18,753 bases of DNA from JBDHUX01 sp039809405 (GCA_039809405.1 JBDHUX010000008.1:1-18753); one strand, 5' to 3'; numbered from the stretch's first letter, positions 1 through 8,834 are shown. Notes: generated by a model not told the origin, from the letters alone. Translations and numbers: made by a program.

Positions 1-2
1 AT

Positions 3-203
3 ACCGATCCCCACACCGTCAGAGATGAATTCAAACTCAATCGTGCCGATGTATGACGATATCAGATCCGCAATGCTTTGAAAAGGCGTAACGAAAGCGG
101 AGATTTCCCACCAGTATCGTTTACCGATTTTGAAACTACCTACAAGGTTTTGACAGAGAAATTGAGACCACTTGTGTACGAGTATGGATTTTTGAAAAAA
201 TAA
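3..203 (+). CDS. C-terminal fragment of an unidentified protein
   Basis: An open frame runs from the left edge to TAA at 201-203 and gives the last 66 residues of a protein. It contains one UGA (Gly), followed directly by a CGA, which in this genome is probably Trp, so that stretch would read VGWYQIRNAL. The tail is rich in charged residues and ends EYGFLKK. I do not recognise the family. It faintly resembles the end of the AbiEii toxin farther along (both have a DP..V(K/R) stretch), but that is too weak to use. The frame choice is supported by the lack of TAA/TAG and the protein-like composition; the other two plus frames meet stops or are less convincing. Confidence 0.5.
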
Positions 204-205
204 TC

Positions 206-222
206 CTTATTATCTTCATATC
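206..222 (+). repeat. Direct repeat, left of RayT
   Basis: A 17-base sequence, cttattatcttcatatc, is repeated exactly at 897-913, so identical copies sit just outside both ends of the RayT gene. A related 18-base match recurs at 5290-5307. It could mark the ends of the inserted segment or be a shared regulatory sequence. Confidence 0.5.
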
Positions 223-227
223 TTCAT

Positions 228-896
228 ATGATACATCATCGTAAATCACCTCGCTGATTGTCGTACGATTACACATCACCATGATGATATTTTGTGACTA
301 TCGTGACCAAAGATCGCGAGCATTATTTTGGTGAGATTGTAGATGGGAGGATGTTGTATAGTGAGGTTGGTAAAATTTGTGATGAACAATTGCATGTCAT
401 GATAGCAAAACGTCCATCTGTCGATCTACACGAATATATTATTATGCCAAATCATGTGCATATCCTATTGGTAATGTCAGAATTTGACAATAATATTATC
501 CAATATCAATTAAATACAAACGATTTATCCAATACGGGCGATTTAACAAATTGTTTTTACGACGGTTGATCATTGCCACCAATTACCGCAACCGTAGGGG
601 CGGATTATCAATCCGACCAAAATAATTACCAATCAAATACAGACGATTTACCAAATATGGATTTATCTAATATGGGCGATTTATACAATCGCCCCTACAA
701 CGGTCCGTCATTATCGTCTATTATAAAATTGTTTAAATGAAATGTCACCAAATATGCCAATCATCACAATATTGCATTTTGACGACAAAGATCGTTCCAC
801 GACCATATTATCCGCAATCAAAACGAATGTAATCGTATCAAATATTACATCCAAACTAATCCTATACAGCGAAACGATGATAGATATAAGAAATAA
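228..896 (+). CDS. REP-associated tyrosine transposase (RayT, Y1_Tnp/IS200-like)
   Basis: A 222-residue protein of the REP-associated tyrosine transposase family, single-strand DNA HUH nucleases that process REP palindromes. Seen: N-terminus MIHHRK..GLSYDY with GGYFVTIVT (two UGA Gly), LHEYIIMPNHVHILLV with the HUH pair H-V-H, and a C-terminal half SLSSIIKLFK..VTKYA, then a QRSFHDHIIRN block and YYIQTNP, whose tyrosine fits the catalytic position. The start ATG at 228 restores the usual N-terminal motif; the first standard-code start (GTG 294) would lose it. Two CGA codons (783 and 870) fall where the family has Trp (the WQ before the F-x-DHIIR block, and NP-x-x-W). The linker between the HUH half and the Tyr half is unusually long and is encoded by REP-like palindromes. 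Looks intact in code 25. Confidence 0.9.
594..698 (+). repeat. Inverted pair of REP-like palindromes inside RayT
   Basis: The first unit starts gtaggggcg (594-602) and carries the palindrome cggatt-atc-aatccg (601-615). The second is gggcgatt-tatac-aatcgccc (674-694) followed by ctac, so cgcccctac (690-698) is the exact reverse complement of gtaggggcg. The two units face each other as in REP pairs (BIMEs). A decayed third copy, gggcgatttaacaaattg plus acgacgg, lies at 535-566. All lie in frame within the RayT coding sequence. Confidence 0.75.
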
Positions 897-918
897 CTTA
901 TTATCTTCATATCATTAT
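897..918 (+). repeat. Direct repeat, right of RayT
   Basis: Bases 897-913 repeat 206-222 exactly, starting immediately after the RayT stop codon. Bases 901-918 (ttatcttcatatcattat) are identical to 5290-5307, upstream of the DUF2461 gene. Confidence 0.5.
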
Positions 919-947
919 ATTTGATGATTTAATTACCAAATAATCTG

Positions 948-1742
948 TTATGATATTTTATTTGCACTTCTTCTCTGAAGTATATTTTCAAATTGATAAG
1001 TTAGCATATCAGATATCATCTTATCTATAAGTTTATTATCATCAGTCAATTGTTTTGGTACAAGATCAGGACGATCATTTGAATATCATCAAGCGGTATA
1101 TATGACATATGGAGATTTTGCAAATGCAAATCACAACTGAGACCATGTAGCCATCATTTGTGCCATCACATGTTGCACTCCATCTTGTGCTCATACGATG
1201 ATCATACCAATCAGTTTGTTATGAACTAGATCTACTCCATAGACTTCTTTTTGATTTTCTATACAGTTCATCCTTTCTACCATCTTGAAATATAAGCTAC
1301 TAGCATTTCACCATCTGATAGGAGTTGCTATCAATATTATATCAGCTCGATCTACTATGTCATTATATAATTGTGTAAGTGGATCTGCTATTCCAAGTTT
1401 TGCTTTTTTTTGACTTATCCAGCAGGGCCAAGTACAATAATCTCACTGTATACTATAATTACCTTCGCAATGTGCAAAATTCATATCTTCTAATATATGA
1501 ACTTTGGTATTTACTTTTTGGTTTGGATAGAGTATCTTTGCAGTGTCTAGTGTCTGCAGTAATACTTTATGACTAGATGGTATCCTGCGTATTTCATCAT
1601 CTATACTTGTAGATGAACATCATATACCTACTATATTTATGCTCTTTCTATCTTTTGAGTGTTGTAAAAAAAGATCTGACTGAGTTTGTAAAAATTTGAT
1701 CTGTGCATGATATTGTGCACTGTTTTTATTAATTTCACCCAT
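948..1742 (-). CDS. Flavodoxin-fold NAD(P)H-dependent oxidoreductase
   Basis: A 264-residue protein reading from ATG at 1742 to TAA at 948. After an N-terminal extension of about 35 residues comes a Rossmann-like strand and phosphate loop, INIVGIGCSSTSIDDEIRR, then a Cys-containing stretch with C-x-x-W/P-C spacing (DYCTWPCWIS), then ADIILIATPIRWGNASSLYF, the typical second FMN-contacting loop of NADPH-dependent FMN reductases and iron-sulfur flavoproteins. Glycines in both loops are UGA-encoded. Known for the family: FMN-binding redox enzymes of varied substrate; the substrate here cannot be told. The paired cysteines near the middle might hold a cluster or a disulfide (inference). It lies 59 bases downstream of the DUF488 gene on the same strand and may be cotranscribed with it. 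Confidence 0.8.
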
Positions 1743-1801
1743 CTATAGCAAATGTATTATTATATAAATTTATTTTATGCTTTGATTGCATTACTATTAT
1801 C

Positions 1802-2158
1802 TTATTTGTAGTATTTTTGTAAAAATTCTTGCAATACTATCGCATTGTTGTGTTCAGTGTCTTTGGCGCTATAAATCAGAGTTATTGCATTATGTTTCTT
1901 TATAATATTTATAATATCTCATACTGCATTTTTATTACCTTCCAGTTCTTTTATATAGTTTTTTTTGAAACTCTCTCGTTTGTTTACATCGTGTCAAAAC
2001 TCTTTCCTTAGCTCATTACTTGGCGCGATATCTTTTAGTCGTATATCTATATTTGCTTTCTCTTTGCTGACTCCTCTGGGTCGTAATCTATCCACTAGTA
2101 TTTTATAGCTATCATCTTTCTTACCAACAATATCGTATATCCTTTTTATATTTATCAT
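1802..2158 (-). CDS. DUF488 (YeaO-like) family protein
   Basis: A 118-residue protein, full length for the family. Motifs in order: an IKRIYDIVG N-terminus, VDRL-x-PRGVSKEKA, D-I-x-LKDIAPSNELRKEFGHD, and TLIYSAKDTEHNNAIVLQEFL. The G of FGHD is UGA. Three positions that are Trp in relatives (DRLWPRG, D-x-WLKDIAPS, and the W in the HD-x-x-KWE-x-F stretch) are encoded by CGA (plus-strand tcg at 2081, 2039 and 1976). This makes the gene the clearest evidence in the window that CGA means Trp. The family's biochemical function is not established. The start ATG at 2158 gives the usual family N-terminus. Confidence 0.9.
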
Positions 2159-2352
2159 ATTACTCTGTTACAAATTAATAATTAAATTCAATCAAATAGA
2201 TCCTTCATTTTATATCTAACTTCCAAACAATACTGTTATCTTGAGTATAATGGAGTCATAGATGGATAGAGTCAGAAGATTCTTATTATCCAATAAATTA
2301 ATATTTGGATATTTTTATAGTGTTGTAAGATGACAATACCAGCAAACAACTA

Positions 2353-2610
2353 CTATAACATGATTATACTTGCTACCAATCAATATATGATTACGCTTAT
2401 CATATCTTGTATAACTGTCGCTATCGGTCATGTCCCGGCTGCTGGATCTTTACCCAGTAACTGCAATATATAAGATATTATAAGTGCTACTATCGGTGCT
2501 GTGATGATTGCTAGTGCAGATGCTAGAGATACACTAAGTGATAATAATTTATTGCCCAGCCAAAGAAGCGTTACAACCCAAGACAAAACCCCAAATCCGA
2601 TTCCAAACAT
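2353..2610 (-). CDS. MgtE-type divalent cation transporter domain, C-terminal part (frameshifted)
   Basis: This is the downstream half of the gene that begins at 2918, in the -1 frame relative to it. It encodes three to four hydrophobic helices: MFGIGFGVLSWVVTLLWLG, a second run ending IITAPIVALIISYILQLL, and a last one after the motif GKDPAAGTGPIATVIQDM. That motif, with its DPA..GP.AT..D pattern, is typical of the final part of the MgtE transmembrane domain. It ends at TAG 2353. The ATG at 2610 is only a nominal start; the open frame extends upstream to the A7 run at 2640-2646, where the two halves join. Alone it lacks the first helices and is unlikely to transport. Confidence 0.7.
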
Positions 2611-2918
2611 CAATCATAAAATTGACTCTTTAGAAAATATTTTTTTATATTTACTTTATTATTTTTGTTAGTCTTCAAATTACTAGCATATATAGACTCT
2701 GTTTGAGTGCCAACCGCATCAGCAATATATACTACAAACGGTAAGAAAAATGCTATCTGTATATTTTTTGATAAAACTTCTTCAAAGCTCGCAGTAATAA
2801 GAGATATACCTATACCTAGAGCTAGTCACATTATAAGAGATGGCATACGGAGTTTAAATAAAACTCATACCGATTCATGATTATCATCTACGCGCTCAAG
2901 TGTGTCAATTTTTTCCAT
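2571..2918 (-). CDS. MgtE-type divalent cation transporter domain, N-terminal part (frameshifted)
   Basis: Begins at ATG 2918 with a short acidic cytoplasmic segment (MEKIDTLERVDDNHESVG), followed by VLFKLRMPSLIMGLALG and the hydrophobic run FFLPFVVYIADAVGTQTESI, which matches the start of the MgtE transmembrane domain (magnesium or related cation transport; the P..M.D..G.Q motif). There is no regulatory N domain or CBS pair, so the complete gene would be a stand-alone membrane domain of about 188 residues. In the given sequence the frame is lost at a run of seven A (minus strand; plus 2640-2646) and meets TAA at 2571. A shift of -1 at codons AAA AAA joins it exactly to the downstream half. 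It may be a sequencing error, a mutation, or slippage. Confidence 0.7.
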
Positions 2919-3063
2919 AAATTTTACTATTTATAACTAAATTATTAATTCATCAATATATATAAATATAATGATAAGACTTGTGATACTTATATACTTA
3001 ATAGTTTATTATTCAAGTTTTTATCAGATATATTTCCTACTATCTTCATATTGTCATCTGATA

Positions 3064-4308
3064 TTATAATTTATCTGTTGCTGTTATTATATTTGTTCAT
3101 GCAAGCTTTCAAGTTGCCCAACTCGAAGTGAGATTATAACCTCAAGTTACTCAGTCTATATCCATAATTTCTCATCAAAAATACAATCAAGAGCAAAGTA
3201 GTGACTCCATGGTTTTTGGGTTAATTTCTTTAGTCGGAATTCATCATGATGTGACAAATTCATCACCATTTCTTCTTCAAACTATGTCTACTGTGATTCA
3301 ATTTCCCAGAGCTTGTGCGATAGATTTAAATAAATTTTTACCAAAACTTCATACAATTTGTGTTGGATTTACATCTATTTTACACATTATAAATTCTATA
3401 AAACGGGTAGGAAAATAATTTTTTAACACAGTATTGATTTGCTTGTGTGGAGAGTTATCGTGTTGATCTTGTAGTATTTCTATCCATTTTTCATAAGATA
3501 TATCATTATTTGGCATCCATTTGATGATAAGAGGATTATTTTTATCTATGTTTACAAATGGTATATGAGCAGAAAATGCAAACACCATGGGTCATGTAAT
3601 ACCAAAATGTGTAAGTAACAATGGCCCATCAAATTTTTGATTATCCTGTGTAATTATCTTTGAGTTTGGGAAACTAATTCATGATAGTTCATGAAGTTTT
3701 TTATCTTTGGTTTCAAAACTTGTGAGTGATGGTCCTAGTTTTGTTATGCTGTGTCACAATTTCATAGCAAAGTCGTATCCATCCCCACTGCTTCATGTAT
3801 GGCGGTATGCATTTCATCCTGTAGCTATTACTACTTTGTCTACTTGATAGATATTTATATTTGTCGTAATATGGAACTTATCTCCATCTTTTTTTATGTC
3901 CAAAACTCTTTCTCTAAGTCTGATGTGGATATTTTTATGATATGAAAATAATCTGTCAAATGCTCACACGACATCCCTACCATTATCACTGACTGGGAAA
4001 ACTCTACTATCTGCTTCTTTTTTTAGAGTCACTCAATGATCTTCAAACCATGCTCTAATTTTGCGAGGTCAGAAACTCATCAATGCGTCTTGTATGAACT
4101 CCCGCCCATTTGGATACTTATTTTTCAGATCTTGTCTTTTATAAAATCAAGTAGTGACATTGCATCTACCTCATCAACTTATGATTACTTTGGCACCTAG
4201 GTGTGGATTCCTGTCGAATAAAAAAACCTTTTGGTCGTATCATCACTCCAACAATGCCGCTGCGCACATAAGACCAGCAGCTCATCAACCTACTATTGCT
4301 ACTGACAT
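3064..4308 (-). CDS. HI0933/YhiN-family FAD-dependent oxidoreductase
   Basis: A 414-residue protein of usual length for the family. Motifs in order: VAIVGGGAAGLMCAAAL (FAD dinucleotide fold, residues 3-19), VIISGGGRCNVTT (about 41-53), KVVIATGGNAYRHTGSSGDG (about 158-177), LLTHFGITGP (about 226-235), then near the end SGGIPTKEINPKTMESLLCS, LYFGGEIMDIDGVTGGYNL and SWATGKLAG. About 27 glycines are UGA, including both of the UGA pairs in GGGAAG and SGGGRCN, which makes the code assignment plain. Known for the family: FAD-binding, often annotated BaiN-like or aminoacetone-oxidase-like; the true substrate is usually unknown. Start ATG 4308 lies just ahead of the FAD motif. Divergent from the metal transporter gene. 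Confidence 0.93.
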
Positions 4309-4402
4309 GATTGAAATACTATAGATTTGATTTTATAATATTATTTTGTATAACATTTACTGCAAGATAATCAAGACAAGAAAATGTTTATATTGTATAA
4401 AG

Positions 4403-4430
4403 TTGAGGATAGTTTGATTATCTTTATATT
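4403..4430 (+). promoter_or_regulatory. Candidate promoter for the VIT1-family gene
   Basis: TTGAGG at 4403-4408 and TATATT at 4425-4430 with a 16-base spacer, 35 bases ahead of the start codon. The surrounding sequence is very AT-rich, so chance matches are possible. Confidence 0.35.
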
Positions 4431-4465
4431 ATATATTTTATCATTTAAATTAATTCTACAATTTT

Positions 4466-5185
4466 ATGCACTCGATTAAAAAACCCAAATTCAATCAAAT
4501 ATCCAAATATATATGAGAACTTGTGTATGGATGAATTGATGGTATAGTAACGACATTTGCGGTGGTAGCTGGGTTTGTATGAGCTGGGGCTACCAATACA
4601 CTTGGTGGATTATGACCTCTTGCAGTGGTTTTATTTTGACTTGCAAATCTTTTTGGTGATGGAGTAAGTATGTGACTTGGCAAATTTCTCTCTACCAAAT
4701 CAGAACAAGATATATACAATCGTGACTATAAATTACAATATAATCTAATCATCTCCAATCCCGACCGTATGACTAGTAGGACTTTGAATATATTACAAAA
4801 AGAAGGTATGTCCCAACAAGATGCATCTTGATATATTGAGATATTAAAAAAGTACCCAGATATACGAACTGAGTGGTTTATGGATTATGATTTAAGGATC
4901 AATGACGTCAGAGATGATCGTCCTGTATTGCAGTGACTTATGACTTTGATGTCATTTGTTATATTCTGATTTATACCTATTGTACCATTTATATTTGCGA
5001 TCCAGTTTGATGGCTGGACTATCTCTATTATTATGACAGCTGCCGCATTGCTTATACTATGACTTACTCGCTGGTTTATTACTAGATCAAACTTCTTATG
5101 GACAGTATGACAGATAGTAATTTTGGGTATGGTTGCTGCTGTAGTCGCCTATATTACATGACATTTTGTTGCTAGATTTATGTAA
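4466..5185 (+). CDS. VIT1/CCC1-family Fe/Mn transporter
   Basis: A 239-residue integral membrane protein. The first helix carries the family signature GELVYGGIDGIVTTFAVVAG (residues about 17-36), followed by GLGPLAVVLFGLANLFGDGVSMGLGKFLS, then a soluble segment rich in charged residues (roughly 75-150: KSEQDIYNRDYK, LQKEGMSQQDA), and three C-terminal helices (LMTLMSFVIFGFIPIVPFIF, IIMTAAALLILGL, IVILGMVAAVVAYITG). Many glycines are UGA. Known for the family: export or vacuolar-type sequestration of iron or manganese, with the loop after helix 2 forming a metal-binding cytoplasmic domain. Length and topology fit. It is transcribed away from the HI0933-family gene, and a 150-base gap separates it from the DUF2461 gene. 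Confidence 0.9.
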
Positions 5186-5289
5186 ATGTTGCTATCTATT
5201 ACTTGATGTTAATTTTATTATAGTTTAATTTATAGTTATTGTGTGAGACGCCCAGTAGTACTGCACATGGACATAAAAATGTAATCACC

Positions 5290-5307
5290 TTATCTTCATA
5301 TCATTAT
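5290..5307 (+). repeat. Third copy of the RayT-flanking repeat
   Basis: These 18 bases are identical to 901-918, next to RayT. They lie 28 bases before the start codon of the DUF2461 gene, so a role as a promoter or binding element is as plausible as a transposition scar. Confidence 0.4.
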
Positions 5308-5335
5308 TACTTTACTATTAAATTATTATAATCTG

Positions 5336-5998
5336 ATGATCTCTCTAGATCCTGCTACTTTAGACTTTTTGACTTACATAAAGAAAAATAATAACAAAAA
5401 CTCTTTTGAGTTGATGAGACCTTTGTATGAGCAGATTTGGGGTCAGTGGAAAGTTTTTACATCTTGACTTTTGGAGTGAGTTAAAAAAATTGATAACAAG
5501 ATACCAGAAAGTCTAGACCATAAATCTTGTATGTTTCGCATATATCGTGATGCTAGATTTACCAAATGAATAAATCCATACAAAACGAACTTATGATTTG
5601 TGGTATGACCAAATGGCAAGAAATCATCGTATCCGTCATATTATCTACATATAGAGCCGGGTGGTAGTTTTCTGGCTTGATGAGTTTATCGACTATATTG
5701 ATCTGAGTTATCTAGTCTTAGAGATTATTTGTCACAAAATTGAAAACAATATACACAGATAGTTTCAGAAAAAACATTTGTTTCTTATTTTTGATCTATA
5801 AGTGGTGACGAACTACTGAAAGCACCAAGGTGATACGATGTTGATAATCCATATATAGACTTGATAAAGAAAAAACAACACTTGTTCTATCACAATTATA
5901 AAGATAGCGAAATATTGTGAGATGATTTCATGACCAAACTACTTGAAGGTATAAAAGTTGCTATGCCATTTGTCCATTTCTTGAGTAGATGATATTAA
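5336..5998 (+). CDS. DUF2461 family protein
   Basis: A 220-residue protein matching DUF2461 (TIGR02453) in length and motif order: an N-terminal LDFLTYIKKNNNKNSFELM (the family's FL..L..NN...WF..), CMFRIYRDARFTKGINPYKT (about residues 72-91, the FRI-RD-RFSK-PYKTN block), then YYLHIEPGGSFLAGGVY (about 109-125), and a C-terminal PRGYDVDNPYIDLIKKKQH. UGA encodes Gly in ARFTKG, EPGGSFLAGG (partly) and PRGYD. A CGA shortly after GGVY probably reads Trp. The biochemical role of the family is unknown. Starts at ATG 5336 without a clear ribosome binding site. Confidence 0.9.
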
Positions 5999-6041
5999 GA
6001 TAATCAGATTATTTCACTTATATATTATCTATAATAATCTA

Positions 6042-6069
6042 TTGACATAATATACAAAATATTTACACT
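6042..6069 (+). promoter_or_regulatory. Promoter of the 543-residue gene
   Basis: TTGACA at 6042-6047, 16-base spacer, TACACT at 6064-6069; predicted start of transcription about 20 bases before the ATG at 6097. Confidence 0.5.
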
Positions 6070-6096
6070 ATTGGTATATTTTAATTATTTTTTTGT

Positions 6097-7728
6097 ATGG
6101 AGTCATCTGATAATATATTAAACGATTATATCAAAGCTTCTCAAGATTATCGCCAATGTGTAGGTGAGTGGGATAGGTTTTTTTCATCTACAGAAAACAA
6201 ACAAGGGAAGGTAGATTTTGTGATACTTCAAGAACAGATTAGATCATATAGATCTGAGATTACCAATTTATTAGATGGCTATATAAATAAAAGGGAGAGT
6301 ATTTGAGACGAATTATTGAAAACTATACTTTACGATAAAACTATAAATATAAAGGAGTGTCTAGATCAAGACACATTAGAAGATTTTGATAGTTTTGTAT
6401 TGTCCAAATTTGATCAACTTGATGATGAGAAGGTCTGATCTCAATTTATCCATTTTATTAAGTGAGAGAGATCGAAACTTGACCTATGATGGATCCATGA
6501 TAACATATTATCTACAGCCAAAGATCGCTCTTGAACTCCTGTATCACTTTTTCAGGAAGATGCAAGCGGCAACCAAGTATTTGCTCCGTACATTACTTTG
6601 CATGGCAGGAAGTATATATTTGATACGTCTTATGATAGTTTAAACTATATATCAGATAAGATTACATTAAGTTGGTGAGGTATAAATTTAAAATTATCTG
6701 ATTTTACAGATATATCCTGATTCAAGATAAAATCCACGAACCCACAATTATTAACTACGGACGGAGATGATTCTATTGTACCAGATATGCGTACCAATCT
6801 CATAAATAGTACTTTCTCAGACTGATCAAGTGGGATAAATAAAATATTGTCTTTTCAGTATAATACTCTAGATAAAAATTTGGATGATTTGTGTTTATTT
6901 TTATGATTTGATCCATACAAAGTCAACATGAATAAAAGTCGTGATATACTATCTAATCCAATAATACATATTAAAAATAATCAAGATAAGAGAGTTTTTT
7001 GGAATTACATAGTAGTATGATTTATTGCTCTATGATATGCAGATAAATACTACAAACTAAATAAAAAACAACATGCTGCCATGTATATACTAAAGACATT
7101 TTACCATGATCAATTTGATGATTTACATAGCATCTTTGAAAATATAGTCGAATGCAATGTGGCGATGCCGTGATCGTTACAAAACAAATCTAATATGCTA
7201 CATAATATAATCATATTTATATTTGAGACCATACTTATAAAATTAATTTGAGATCACACAAAATATGAACTTTACAAAACATTACCTTTTGATGACATAA
7301 ATAGTGGTATAGATATAATAATGAACGACAAAAGATCATCATACAATGATCATAGTATACAACTGATAGACCTAAAAAGTGGTTGATGATTTCTAAAGGA
7401 TAAAAATAAAATCGGTAAAAAGTGAGTAAATGTATTATGAAAAGATATAGTATCGTTTGTAAAAGAGAGATTTTGACATGATATATTATCTATAATAAAA
7501 AATGACCCTAGAGAAAAGTGTATCATAAAAGTCCCTTTGGGTAGCAGTATAGAAAATTATCATCAAGTAGAAATGTATCTGAAGTCTATCCTATCATTAG
7601 ATAAAAAAAACGGAGATAGCACCAATTATCTCAACTTAAGAAAGTACATAAATACCATTGAAGATAAATTTGACAGACATTTTTCTAGATCTTATTTCAC
7701 ACACAAAAAGCATAACCAGTACATATAA
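6097..7728 (+). CDS. Large hypothetical protein with a possible PD-(D/E)XK-like motif
   Basis: An uninterrupted code-25 frame of 543 residues with many UGA glycines. I do not recognise the family. The first 110 residues look helical and hydrophilic (DYIKASQDYRQCVGEWDRFF and similar); the middle has a cysteine-poor, asparagine-rich mixed fold. Near residues 404-428 the protein reads GIDIIMND followed 15 residues later by IQLIDLKSGGG: D406 on a strand and D425-x-K427 on the next resembles the D...(D/E)xK core of PD-(D/E)XK nucleases. This is only motif-level inference; no fold evidence is available. It has its own promoter and is convergent with rnc, with 20 bases between the stop codons. No signal peptide or membrane segment is obvious. 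Confidence 0.75.
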
Positions 7729-7748
7729 CTGATTGATACTATAACGAT

Positions 7749-8468
7749 CTAACTTATCAAGCTTTCATATGCACTCTTGGCCGCATCTTCTTGTGCTTTT
7801 TTTTTACTGGTTCCATATCAAGATCAGATTATCTTATCATGTATCAAAACATTTGCTTTGTACTTTATATAATTTATCTTATCATCTCTTTCTATCTCTT
7901 CTTCTATATATGTAGGTAGTTTCTTGTATTTAGATTGTATAAGCTCTTGTAGAAGTCACTTATAACTTTTTGTGTCCATCAAGTCTAGATTATCTAATTC
8001 AGAGTATATGTACTTGATTATGAATTCTTTTGCAACCTCATATCATAGATCTATATATAGATACCCTATTACCGCTTCTATACTATCGCAAAGTATAGAT
8101 GAATTATCTCTTCATCATTTTTTTTCTTCTCCATTACCAAGTAATATCATCTTATCAAGTCATATCTTTTTTGCTACTTTCGATAGAGTTTCTTCTCTAA
8201 CAAGTCATATCTTCCTTAGCGTCATGTCGGATTCTTCAAATTTTTCAAAATTTTTATATAATTGATATGATATGATCTGACCTAGTATCGCATCACCAAG
8301 AAATTCCAACCTTTGATTGTGTGGGATGTTATTGTTGTCTGCCGAATAAGTTTTATTTACAAATGTCTGCAATAGTAGATCTTTATCTGGTTCTCTGTTG
8401 TAGCTAAATCATAATTTATTTATATAATCTACATATTTTGATACATCTTGTGTGTTGTTTTTTATCAT
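7749..8468 (-). CDS. rnc: Ribonuclease III
   Basis: A 239-residue RNase III, which cuts double-stranded RNA in rRNA maturation and mRNA decay. Catalytic domain: NQRLEFLGDAILG with metal-binding E55 and D59, and LCDSIEAVIGYLYIDLG holding the second Asp/Glu pair. The first Glu of the usual NERLEF is Gln here, a variant seen in some other bacteria. A double-stranded RNA-binding domain follows: KGLLQELIQSKYKKLPTY at its start, GSGYGTSKKKAQEDAAKSAY at its end. UGA encodes conserved Gly in KKIGL, KKGGR and GSGYG. Start ATG 8468. The gene lies 40 bases after tRNA-Thr on the same strand with no convincing terminator between, so the two may share a transcript. Confidence 0.95.
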
Positions 8469-8508
8469 ACTTGTATTTTGTTTGATTTTAATTGGTTTTA
8501 TAAAAACA

Positions 8509-8581
8509 AGCCATTGACCAGGATCGAACTGGTCACCTTACCCTTACCATGGGTATGTTCTACCTACTGAACTACAATGGC
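8509..8581 (-). tRNA. tRNA-Thr(GGU)
   Basis: A full cloverleaf of 73 bases can be drawn on the minus strand: acceptor GCCATTG pairing with CAATGGC, D-arm GTTC-AGTAGGTA-GAAC, anticodon arm TACCC-ATGGTAA-GGGTA with anticodon GGT, and T-arm ACCAG-TTCGATC-CTGGT. The discriminator base is T. CCA is not encoded. It reads ACC/ACU threonine codons. Confidence 0.95.
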
Positions 8582-8601
8582 TTATAAATATACAACATCT
8601 A

Positions 8602-8629
8602 TATATAAAAAAATCTAACCTTTTATCAA
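8602..8629 (-). promoter_or_regulatory. Promoter of tRNA-Thr (and perhaps rnc)
   Basis: On the minus strand TTGATA (8629-8624), 16-base spacer, TATATA (8607-8602), placing the start of transcription about 15 bases before the tRNA. Confidence 0.5.
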
Positions 8630-8701
8630 GGAAACGATGCAAGACTTCATAATTTGAACAAAATATATTTTTTTGGAAAAAATACCACCGCATCGTTTCC
8701 T
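8629..8701. repeat. 12-bp perfect inverted repeat
   Basis: Arms aggaaacgatgc at 8629-8640 and gcatcgtttcct at 8690-8701, separated by 49 AT-rich bases, just upstream of the tRNA-Thr promoter on the minus strand. Function unknown: it may be a binding site pair, a structured RNA, or an old insertion end. Confidence 0.6.
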
Positions 8702-8834
8702 CGGGAAATACTTTCTGAAAGATCAAATTAGACCATGATAGTAAATTATAATATCGATAGTCGAGATTAATTTTGATAGTTTTTAGCATTTCCTCAATTC
8801 AAGTATATCTTGTTTAGCTCTTGTAAAAAATCTC

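Noticed and set aside
2287..2316. Short inverted repeat (tatccaa/ttggata) followed by five T on the plus strand
   Set aside because: No plus-strand gene precedes it, and on the minus strand no T-run follows; probably chance in AT-rich DNA between two minus-strand genes.
3030..3064. Imperfect hairpin (tatcagat/atctgata) after the HI0933-family gene
   Set aside because: Loop is long and no U-tract follows on the minus strand.
4495..4719. Minus-strand open frame
   Set aside because: Shadow of the VIT1/CCC1-family gene, whose signature motif is clear on the plus strand.
8544..8789. 81-codon minus-strand frame starting after a GAGGAA-like site
   Set aside because: It runs through the tRNA promoter and into the tRNA-Thr gene, has no UGA codons unlike its neighbours, and resembles no known protein.
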